Source: Betaproteobacteria bacterium
Lineage (GTDB): Bacteria > Pseudomonadota > Gammaproteobacteria > Burkholderiales > SG8-39
NCBI GenBank assembly: GCA_016210745.1
Contig: JACQTO010000257.1
Location: forward strand, 1-40,889
Direction of reading: 5' to 3'
DNA: 40,889 nt
The notes below the pieces were generated by a model, which had not been told where the DNA came from, ran no database searches, and saw only the letters and a program-made list of their open reading frames with translations. Shown in pieces: positions 16,310 to 23,146 of this stretch. A program made the translations under genes and the position numbers. Positions within the stretch are counted from its first letter, which is position 1. Each line of letters begins with the position of its first letter.

Positions 16310-17080
16310 CTAGTCTTTGGCGCTGCTATTCAACGCGAGTTCGAGCGTCCGCTCATATTCCTGAAACTTTGCGTCATGTCTGCTGCGTGGCCGCGGCAAT
16401 TCGATTTTCAAGTCGAGCGCGACCTCCGAGGGTCGTCCTGCCAGCACCAGAACGCGGTCGGAAAGAAAAATCGCCTCGCGAATATCGTGGGTGATGAAAA
16501 GAACCGTTTTCCTTGTTTTCAGCCAAATCTCGGACAAGGCGTTTTGCATTGCATCGCGGGTCTGGGCGTCGAGGGCGCCGAATGGCTCGTCCATCAGCAG
16601 GACTGCTGGATCCACTGCGAGCGCGCGCCCGAGTCCGACGCGCTGGCGCATTCCGCCGGAAAGCCGGTTGGGGTAATAGTCGGCGAAATTCTTGAGACCC
16701 ACGAGATCGACGAAGTGCGCGATGCGCTGGTCGCGTTCGTCGGCCGGAATTCCCATAGACTTGAGTCCGAAACCGATATTGCCGGCGACGGTCAGCCAGG
16801 GGAAAAGCGCGAACTCCTGGAACACGACGCCGCGGTCCAGTCCGGGGCCCGTCACGGCACGTCCATCGACAAAAATCGATCCGCCGCTCAGCGTATCCAG
16901 TCCTGCGACCAGGTTTAGCACCGTCGTTTTTCCGCAGCCCGATGCGCCGATTACGCTGACGAATTCGCCCTCGCCGATCGTGAAGGTGATATCGTCGAAT
17001 ACGCGCAGCCCCGTGCGATGCCCCGACCCGCGCCTTGCGGGATAGTGCTTACTGAGCCCCTCGACCCTCAACTCGCCCAC
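16310..17080 (-). CDS. ABC transporter ATPase, nitrate/sulfonate/taurine (SsuB/TauB) type
   Basis: This 256-residue cytoplasmic ATPase subunit carries Walker A GASGCGKTT (about 45-53), Q-loop VVFQEFALFPW, signature LSGGMRQRVGLGRAL, Walker B VLLMDEPFGALD and H-loop FITHDIREA. FALFPW and the DEPFGALDAQTR block are typical of the taurine/nitrate/sulfonate subfamily. It starts with GTG at 17080, preceded by GAGGAGG, only 11 nt after the permease stop, so the two are co-translated or tightly co-transcribed. Together with the upstream permease and binding protein it forms a complete importer. The actual substrate is not evident; no sulfonatase or nitrate reductase gene is present. Confidence 0.94.
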   Translation of the reverse strand: MGELRVEGLSKHYPARRGSGHRTGLRVFDDITFTIGEGEFVSVIGASGCGKTTVLNLVAGLDTLSGGSIFVDGRAVTGPGLDRGVVFQEFALFPWLTVAGNIGFGLKSMGIPADERDQRIAHFVDLVGLKNFADYYPNRLSGGMRQRVGLGRALAVDPAVLLMDEPFGALDAQTRDAMQNALSEIWLKTRKTVLFITHDIREAIFLSDRVLVLAGRPSEVALDLKIELPRPRSRHDAKFQEYERTLELALNSSAKD

Positions 17081-17091
17081 GACTGCCTCCT

Positions 17092-17937
17092 CTACTCAAG
17101 CTCGCGAACCGTGCCCCAGCGATTCACCGTCATTACCTCTGCCGTTCTGAGCACAAGCCGCTCGAACACTAGCCCGACAATGCCTACGGTGAACAGTCCC
17201 GCATACACGACATCCGTGTGGAAAAACTCGCGCGCCCAGTAGAGCCTGTACCCCAGACCGGAACCCACCGAGATCAACATCTCGGCGATGATCAGAATCC
17301 GCCATGCCCGGGAGAACGCAAGCCGGTATCCCGAAATGATCGATGGCATGGCCGAGGGCATTAGGACACGCCAGAACATGGATGCCCCAGTGGCACCGAA
17401 TGCGCGGCCGGCGCGGATCAGCGAGACGTCGATCGATTTCACACCGGTCCAGGTGTTGGCCATGACTGTCAACGTGACCTCGTAGATCAGGATCGACAGG
17501 ATCGCCATTTCCGATATTCCGAACCAGAGCATTGTCAGCGGAAACAACGCGGTTCCGGGGACGGCGAGCAGGAAGTTCAACGGAACGACGAACAGCCGTT
17601 CCCAGTGGCGAAAATTTCCCATCAACGCGCCGAGCACGGTTCCCACGACCGCGCCGACGACGACCGCTTTGAGCAGTCGAGCAAAAGTGCCGCCGATGTC
17701 GGACCAGAGCGTGCCCTCGGCCGCCATGGCGTAGAGCGCGCTGCCGACGGCCTCGACGGGTGGAAACAGGGCTGCGGGAACGCCGCTCAGTTTGGCGAAG
17801 AGCTGCCAGCAGACGAGAACTATGGCGACGGGTATGGCGATATAGACCGCGTCGGTCGCCAGGCGCCGCCACGCGGGCAGCGCCATATCGTCGGCGGCCG
17901 GAGTTGCCGCGATTCTGCCGTATTGGGCGGTACTCAA
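17092..17937 (-). CDS. ABC transporter permease, SsuC/TauC type
   Basis: This 281-residue inner-membrane permease has about six hydrophobic segments, the first at residues 30-50 (AVYIAIPVAIVLVCWQLF). The cytoplasmic EAA loop that docks on the ATPase is recognisable as AGRAFGATGASMFWRVLMP, followed by AMPSIISGYRLAFSRAW. The longest frame starts with TTG at 17937 and has only a weak ribosome site; an internal ATG at 17886 is an alternative that would remove 17 polar residues. It follows the binding-protein gene by 62 nt and precedes the ATPase gene by 11 nt. Confidence 0.92.
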   Translation of the reverse strand: MSTAQYGRIAATPAADDMALPAWRRLATDAVYIAIPVAIVLVCWQLFAKLSGVPAALFPPVEAVGSALYAMAAEGTLWSDIGGTFARLLKAVVVGAVVGTVLGALMGNFRHWERLFVVPLNFLLAVPGTALFPLTMLWFGISEMAILSILIYEVTLTVMANTWTGVKSIDVSLIRAGRAFGATGASMFWRVLMPSAMPSIISGYRLAFSRAWRILIIAEMLISVGSGLGYRLYWAREFFHTDVVYAGLFTVGIVGLVFERLVLRTAEVMTVNRWGTVRELE

Positions 17938-17999
17938 TGCCGGCTCATAGCGAGAGCAGCGGGATCATCGCCTGGTACCCGCACCGGAGAACAGCCGCT

Positions 18000-18980
18000 T
18001 CACTTGACCAGACTTTCTGCCTTCCTGGCAAAGCTGTTGTTGATCAGCGCGCCGCTGTCGGGCTTGGCGTTGATGTTCTTTTGCGCAAACATGAAGTCCG
18101 TCATGTTGCGCACATCCGCAATGTCTGCCTCGGCGAGCGCGACCCGGTCGTGCTTGTAGCCATAGAGTATTTCTGAAAGCGTCCGTTCGTCCAGACCTTT
18201 GACCCGGTCACCTAGCGTCTGGCGGAGGATCTTAACCGTCTCGGCGTGCTCCCTGTCGACGAATCTTTCCGACTTCACCCAGGCGTTCATGAATCGCTGC
18301 AGCGCCTCGGGCTTTTTCCGGATCGTGTCCTCCGTTGTGATGAGCACCATGGGGTAGGTGACGCCGGCAAGCTTCTCGAACTGGGTCGGTGTCATCAGGA
18401 CCTTGCCGTTGCCCATCGCCACGACGCGGGTGCTGTAAGGAATCCAGCCCAGTACTGCGTCAAATCCGTCGCCCTGCATCGCGGCGGGCATATCGGTTAC
18501 CCGCGCGTTCTGAATCTGAAAATCCGAAGGCTTCAGCCCGGTTTTCTCGATTGCCATCTGAAGGACGGTGTGTACGCCGCTGCCGACAGGAACGCCGATG
18601 CGTTTTCCCTTGAGGTCTTCGAGCCGTGTGAAATGGGTGTTCTTCTTGCTCGCGACAAGGTAGCCTGGAAAGCCGTAACTGTGGAGGCCGACTATTACAA
18701 CAGGCAGCCCCTTGGCGCGCGCAGCGATGACCGGCGAGGCCGCGCCAAGGCCAAGATCCACCTGTCCGGCGCCGAGCGCCTGGATAGCTTCCGATCCGCG
18801 ATTCACCCATACTGATTCGAGGTCAATTCCCTGTTCGGTGAAATAGCCTTTCGCATTGCCGACGCTCGAGACTGCCGCAACTGTGGTCGGGTGTACCCCC
18901 AGGATTATCTTGTCGGCTGCAGTGGCCGGCGCGATCGCCGCAACTGCCGCGATCATAGTGAAATATCGCAACGCGTTCAT
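18000..18980 (-). CDS. ABC transporter substrate-binding protein, NMT1/SsuA/TauA type
   Basis: This 326-residue periplasmic receptor has a signal peptide of about 21 residues (MNALRYFTMIAAVAAIA..., cleavage near ATAAD). The fold markers are VGNAKGYFTEQGIDLE (the standard mimic of the substrate-entry region), VDLGLGAASPVIAARAKGLPV, and LKGKRIGVPVGSGVHTVLQMAIEKTGL. Relatives bind sulfonates, taurine, nitrate, pyrimidine precursors or aromatic acids; the ligand here is unknown. The start follows AAGGAGG at 9 nt. It lies 28 nt after the flavoprotein gene on the same strand, which strongly suggests one operon. Confidence 0.93.
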   Translation of the reverse strand: MNALRYFTMIAAVAAIAPATAADKIILGVHPTTVAAVSSVGNAKGYFTEQGIDLESVWVNRGSEAIQALGAGQVDLGLGAASPVIAARAKGLPVVIVGLHSYGFPGYLVASKKNTHFTRLEDLKGKRIGVPVGSGVHTVLQMAIEKTGLKPSDFQIQNARVTDMPAAMQGDGFDAVLGWIPYSTRVVAMGNGKVLMTPTQFEKLAGVTYPMVLITTEDTIRKKPEALQRFMNAWVKSERFVDREHAETVKILRQTLGDRVKGLDERTLSEILYGYKHDRVALAEADIADVRNMTDFMFAQKNINAKPDSGALINNSFARKAESLVK

Positions 18981-19008
18981 TCTGCCGTTCCTCCTTTTTG
19001 TTGCTGGA

Positions 19009-20550
19009 TCATGTTACTGCCGTCTGGTTCGAGCGCTTGGCTACCTGCGCTGCATTGTTTCCAGCGATACGTCCGGTCACAAAGCATTCGGTCAGGTTGC
19101 CCCCTTCCAGGTACAAGTGACCGAACACCGAACCGTTCTCCCCGGCCGCAAACAAGCCCGGAATGGGGTCGCCGAACGGATCGACAATCTGCTGATCTGC
19201 GTTGTGCGCTGGTCCACCCTGGGTGTTGGTCACGATGGGCCAGCACTCCAGCGCGTGAAACGGCGGCCGGACCAGCGGCGCCATGGTGGTGGGCAGCCGT
19301 CCGTGATCCTCATCGCCGCGGCCGCGTTCGCAGAAAGCATTCCACCGATCGAGCGATGCTTCGATAGCCCCTGAAGGCAGGCCGAGCTGCTGTGCGAGTT
19401 CCGCCGGTGTATTGCCGCGCTTGATCCAGCCGTTTTCCACCTCAGTCAGATTATCTCGGCTCCAGTGGTAAGCCGGCTCACCCTCTTGGAAAAAGGGAAA
19501 GCCGATGGGCCCCGACTCGCGGCCGGTTTCGTCAAAGATCATGAAGCAGGGGATCCGAGGGAAGCTCTGCGTCTCCGCGTCATAGGCGAGCAGGTGGCGC
19601 ACACCAGTGTCTTGGTTGGCCTTCTCGTACTCGTTCATGAATCGCCGGCCCTTGCGATCAAGAAGTATCCAGGGCATTACCTGGCGATCGATGCGGGGGC
19701 CGTTAATGCGGTGGCGAATAGCGTACGGAATTTCCGGGAACTTGAATCCGTAGCCCCCGTGCATGTGCCACATGTGCCACAACGCCGCACCGGCCTTCTG
19801 CGCCATCTTGATGCCATCGCCGGTATTGCCGGCACCGGATACGCCATACACCGGCTGGCCCCAGAAATACTGTAGTTTCAGGTCCTCGGCGAATTCATAT
19901 CCACCGGTCGCGAGCACCACGCCACCCCGAGCCCGAATGCGCAGGGACCGCGTCACTTTGCCGGCCGAGTCCAACTGGTCGATCACGGCGCCCGTCACCA
20001 CCCCATCGTCGGTGACCAAGCGCCGCACCGGCGCATTGACCCATAGCGGAATCGCGCGGGACTCCACGTTGTCCAGCACCAGCTTGTAGAGCCGGGCGCC
20101 GGCCCGCAACCCATGCACCCACGGAAACCCGTCCCAGTCGGGGTTGGGTTTAATCTTCATGGAGAAAATATGCTCCCGGCCCGGAAACGGATAGGTGATC
20201 TTGGACTCCGGATTCAAGTCCGCGCGCATTGACGCCAAACCGGGAGCCGAGTGGCATTCCAACTCTTTCAGAATGCCAGGCATTTCGGTCAGGCCCTTGG
20301 CAAAGGCTCGCAGCACACTATCAGGCGTGGTACCCATATCGGTACGCTTCAAGTACTGGAAGGCCGCCTCGGCATCGTCTGACACCGCCATGCCACCTGC
20401 AGAGAGAATGGAAAGTCCGCCGAAGCGCGGCTGCTTTTCCAAGATGAGGGCAGACGAGCCAGCGTCGCTGGCAGCGATAGCGGCCATGCAACCGGCATAG
20501 CCGGAGCCGGCCACCAGCACGTCCACCGTCATATCCCAAGACTGCCTCAT
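19009..20550 (-). CDS. FAD-dependent oxidoreductase, fumarate reductase/3-ketosteroid dehydrogenase flavoprotein family
   Basis: This 513-residue flavoprotein has an N-terminal dinucleotide motif VLVAGSGYAGCMAAIAA ending in the ribose-binding Glu of LILEKQ, the substrate-domain hinge GGVVLATGGYEFAEDL, and a C-terminal FAD block GLFAAGENGSVFGHLYLEGG, then GRIAGNNAA. This is the FAD_binding_2 architecture of fumarate/urocanate reductases, tricarballylate dehydrogenase and ketosteroid dehydrogenases. There is no heme or FMN domain and no Tat signal, so it is probably cytoplasmic. GAGGAGGAG lies 7 nt before the ATG. It is the first gene of a probable operon with the ABC importer, so it may desaturate or reduce the imported compound. 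Substrate assignment is not possible. Confidence 0.9.
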   Translation of the reverse strand: MRQSWDMTVDVLVAGSGYAGCMAAIAASDAGSSALILEKQPRFGGLSILSAGGMAVSDDAEAAFQYLKRTDMGTTPDSVLRAFAKGLTEMPGILKELECHSAPGLASMRADLNPESKITYPFPGREHIFSMKIKPNPDWDGFPWVHGLRAGARLYKLVLDNVESRAIPLWVNAPVRRLVTDDGVVTGAVIDQLDSAGKVTRSLRIRARGGVVLATGGYEFAEDLKLQYFWGQPVYGVSGAGNTGDGIKMAQKAGAALWHMWHMHGGYGFKFPEIPYAIRHRINGPRIDRQVMPWILLDRKGRRFMNEYEKANQDTGVRHLLAYDAETQSFPRIPCFMIFDETGRESGPIGFPFFQEGEPAYHWSRDNLTEVENGWIKRGNTPAELAQQLGLPSGAIEASLDRWNAFCERGRGDEDHGRLPTTMAPLVRPPFHALECWPIVTNTQGGPAHNADQQIVDPFGDPIPGLFAAGENGSVFGHLYLEGGNLTECFVTGRIAGNNAAQVAKRSNQTAVT

Positions 20551-20924
20551 CCCCAGGCTCCTCCTCGCTTTCTGCGGTTTTTCACCACTCGAGGGAAGAG
20601 GCCCGCTGGCAGCAAGCCCGCTTCCATCTAGTTATTCTACGAATTTGCGTCGATCGTGTACGAAATTTGCATATGTGTCAATGTCGCTTGTCGCGTCGAT
20701 GCGTATCGTGCTACATCCTCCATTCAACGCAGATGTAAGTGTAATTCGACCCGCCGTTCACGTTGCCTAGCAGTTGGGATATTCCGAAGATGCCCGAGCG
20801 GTAACTTCCTGGGTATCGAGGTTGCTGAGCTACCTGGATCCCATCATCGACGTGCGCGTCGGGGATCTGCTGGGATCCGCTCGCTGCGCGAGACCTACTT
20901 TGGACCACTAGGAGGAGTTTTACC
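20551..20924. other. Divergent intergenic region between flavoprotein operon and methyltransferase
   Basis: This 374-bp gap holds the promoters of two divergent units. It contains the 21-bp-period direct repeat at 20638-20670 and an 8-bp inverted repeat GGATCCCA (20836-20843) / TGGGATCC (20871-20878) in the probable leader of the methyltransferase. A 65-codon frame on the minus strand (20711-20908) has no ribosome site and was not accepted as a gene. Confidence 0.5.
20638..20670. promoter_or_regulatory. Direct repeat, candidate operator of the flavoprotein-ABC operon
   Basis: TACGAATTTGC (20638-20648) recurs as TACGAAATTTGC (20659-20670), a spacing of 21 bp or two helical turns. It lies 88-120 bp upstream of the flavoprotein start in an AT-richer patch. 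No regulator gene is adjacent. Confidence 0.35.
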
Positions 20925-21755
20925 TTGTATCCGATACATCTCTTGTTAGCAGCAACCTTGGCGCTGGGCGCCGGTGTTGCGCCGGCGCAAACCCCTGCGC
21001 AGACTTACCGGCCCGAAATCGGACAGCCCGGAAAAGATGTCGTGTGGGTGCCGACCCCGGAGCGCTTGATTCAGCGCATGCTGCAGATGGCCGACGCCTC
21101 GAGCAAGGATGTTGTCGTCGATCTCGGCTCGGGCGATGGCCGCATTCCGATCGCTGCCGCGAAGCTGTTCGGCGCGCGGGGAATCGGCATCGAATTCGAC
21201 GCCGAACTGGTCCAGTATTCCATTCGCGCTGCCGCCCGCGAGGGCCTCAGCGATCGAGTTCGGTTTGCACGCGAGGATTTTTTTCAGACCGATCTCTCGG
21301 GGGCAACTATCGTGACTCTTTATGTCAGTCCGACGGTCATGCGGCAATTGCGTCCGCGGCTGCTTGCGCTCAAGCCCGGCACGCGCATCGTCTCGCATCA
21401 GTTCACGCTGGAGGAATGGGAGCCCGATGAAATGGCTCGCGTGGAAAGCGTTCCCGCCTACCTGTGGGTGGTTCCCGCGAGTGCGGCGGGAAAGTGGCGA
21501 CTCACGCTGGGCACCGATGCCTATGAGCTGGTTCTAAGCCAGGAGTACCAGATGTTGCGCGGCTCAGCCCGATCCGGCGCAGGAGTCTCGCCCATTGTCG
21601 GCGGCAGATTGCGCGGCGAGACGATTCGATTTTCGTTCGCCGACAAGAACGGCGACGTGCGTACGTTCAGCGGCCGTATCAGCGGCGACCGGATGGAGGG
21701 TTCCGCCCGCCTATTTGGACAAGCCGACCGGCTTTGGAGTGCGCGCCGGCAATGA
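20925..21755 (+). CDS. Exported class I SAM-methyltransferase-fold protein
   Basis: The protein has 276 residues. It starts with a TTG codon supported by AGGAGGAG 8 nt upstream. Residues 1-22 look like a signal peptide (hydrophobic LLLAATLALGAGV, cleavage near APAQT). A Rossmann methyltransferase core follows: motif I VVDLGSGDGRIPIAAA near residue 65, acidic residue GIGIEFDAEL for the ribose, and REDFFQTDLSGATIVTLYVS for motifs III-IV. The C-terminal 90 residues are beta-rich and unlike a methyltransferase. SAM is not normally found in the periplasm, so either the hydrophobic start is a membrane anchor facing the cytosol or the domain has another role. The enzyme substrate is unknown. Confidence 0.8.
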   Translation: MYPIHLLLAATLALGAGVAPAQTPAQTYRPEIGQPGKDVVWVPTPERLIQRMLQMADASSKDVVVDLGSGDGRIPIAAAKLFGARGIGIEFDAELVQYSIRAAAREGLSDRVRFAREDFFQTDLSGATIVTLYVSPTVMRQLRPRLLALKPGTRIVSHQFTLEEWEPDEMARVESVPAYLWVVPASAAGKWRLTLGTDAYELVLSQEYQMLRGSARSGAGVSPIVGGRLRGETIRFSFADKNGDVRTFSGRISGDRMEGSARLFGQADRLWSARRQ

Positions 21756-22170
21756 CTATGCTGTGAAATCGGCTGCGACGACCTCCATCAGCCGTCCAGG
21801 CGGGACGCACCACGATTTGCCGCGGTTTTTTCCGCCGACAAACCGTGATGCGTCGTCTCCGCTTTTCTGCGGAGGATCCCACTGCTGATGAAACTCGGAT
21901 CAAAGACCCAGCGCCCTGACGATCGGGCGGCTAATGGTCCAACCCGTGATACAGCAGAAGATGAACATCAGTGTCATTTGGCGCCTCCGCCAGATTTCAT
22001 TTCCGTTTGATCAGGACCCGAACCGTCTTGCTTTACTTGAGCAGAGGTCGTGCCATACTGGGAAAGGTGCGCTAACTGTATGAAGACAAAGCATTCCTTC
22101 TTCTCCTGACCTAGGGGGAGCGGGTGAAGCGGGCGGTTTGACCCACCGACTGGGTGAAAGGACTTGAGGC
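21756..22170. other. Intergenic region between methyltransferase and ROK kinase
   Basis: This 415-bp stretch contains a 6-bp hairpin CTCCGC/GCGGAG with a TTTTCT loop (21857-21874) about 100 nt after the methyltransferase stop, and a possible 25-codon gene on the minus strand (21900-21977). Nothing else was recognised. The ROK gene's promoter should lie in its right half. Confidence 0.5.
21900..21977 (-). CDS. Possible 25-residue membrane miniprotein
   Basis: An ATG at 21977, preceded at 6 nt by a perfect GGAGG, opens a 25-codon frame ending TGA. The peptide starts with a hydrophobic segment (MTLMFIFCCITGWTI) followed by SRPIVRALGL with basic residues, the pattern of a single-span membrane miniprotein. 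The frame upstream of the ATG stays open for only 11 more codons, so it could also be the tail of a decayed gene. The family is not recognised, and support rests on the ribosome site and composition only. Confidence 0.3.
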   Translation of the reverse strand: MTLMFIFCCITGWTISRPIVRALGL

Positions 22171-23073
22171 TTGGCTACGGATTTCAGACTTGGGGTGGAT
22201 CTCGGCGGCACCAAGATAGAGATGCTCGCCCTGGATGCCACGGGGCGCGAACTGCTGCGACGGCGTGTGCCGACACCGGCCGCCGACTACCGCGCGACGC
22301 TGAGTGCGGTCGCGGCGCTGGTGCGCGCCGCCGAGACGGAGCTGGGTGGGAGCGGCACCGTGGGTATCGGGACTCCCGGCGCAATCTCGCGCCTGAGCGG
22401 CCGCATCAAGAACGCCAATTCGACCTGCCTCAATGGGCAGGCGCTCAAGCAAGACATCGAGGCCTTGCTTGGCCGCGAGGTGCGCATTGCCAACGACGCC
22501 AATTGCTTCGCGCTGTCGGAAGCGATCGACGGCGCGGGCTGCGGTGCGAGGGTCGTATTCGGCGTCATACTCGGCACCGGAGTTGGCGCCGGCGTGGTCG
22601 TCGAGCGGCAAGTGCTGGTCGGACCGAACGCGATCGCGGGGGAGTGGGGACACAACCCGCTACCGCTTCCCCAAGGAAACGATCTCCCGCTTCCGGCTTG
22701 TTACTGCGGCAGGCGCGGCTGCATCGAAACGTACTTGTCCGGCCCCGGATTGGCCGCGCAGCACCTTGCCGTTACGGGACGCAGCCTCACGCCGCCGGAA
22801 ATCTGCGCCGCCGCCGAGGGCGGTGATGCGCGCGCTGATTCGGTGCTGGCGCAATACGAAGTGCGGCTGGCACGCTCATTGGGGCAGGTGATCAATATTC
22901 TGGATCCGGACGTGATCGTCCTCGGGGGCGGCCTGTCGAACATCGAGCGCTTCTACGACAGTGTGCCGCGATTGTGGTCCGCATACGTTTTCTCCGATGG
23001 CGTCAGCACCCGTTTCGAGCGCAATCGCCACGGTGATGCGGGCGGCGTACGTGGTGCTGCTTGGCTGTGGTGA
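22171..23073 (+). CDS. ROK family sugar kinase (fructokinase/N-acetylhexosamine kinase-like)
   Basis: This 300-residue cytosolic kinase phosphorylates hexoses with ATP. The N-terminal phosphate-binding motif is LGVDLGGTKIEMLALD, the sugar-site block is VRIANDANCFALSEA with the catalytic Asp in NDAN, and the second phosphate loop is ILGTGVGAGVVV. The ROK zinc site is EWGHNPL followed by CYCGRRGCIETYLSGP (Cys-x-Cys-Gly-x2-Gly-Cys). The C-terminal adenosine motif is VIVLGGGLSNI. It starts with TTG at 22171, with AGGA 8 nt upstream. No sugar transporter or repressor is adjacent. Fructose, mannose, glucose and GlcNAc kinases cannot be told apart from these motifs. Confidence 0.93.
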   Translation: MATDFRLGVDLGGTKIEMLALDATGRELLRRRVPTPAADYRATLSAVAALVRAAETELGGSGTVGIGTPGAISRLSGRIKNANSTCLNGQALKQDIEALLGREVRIANDANCFALSEAIDGAGCGARVVFGVILGTGVGAGVVVERQVLVGPNAIAGEWGHNPLPLPQGNDLPLPACYCGRRGCIETYLSGPGLAAQHLAVTGRSLTPPEICAAAEGGDARADSVLAQYEVRLARSLGQVINILDPDVIVLGGGLSNIERFYDSVPRLWSAYVFSDGVSTRFERNRHGDAGGVRGAAWLW

Positions 23074-23146
23074 GGCCGCGCGCCGTTGCCGGCGCGTGCT
23101 CCCGAGTTTCAGAACCGGGAGCCGAACGAAGTCCAGGCACGCTCGC

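Noticed and set aside
20711..20908. A 65-codon minus-strand frame in the divergent gap
   Set aside because: It has no ribosome site or recognisable family, although its C-terminal half has fairly protein-like composition. It may be a remnant; evidence is too thin to list as a gene.
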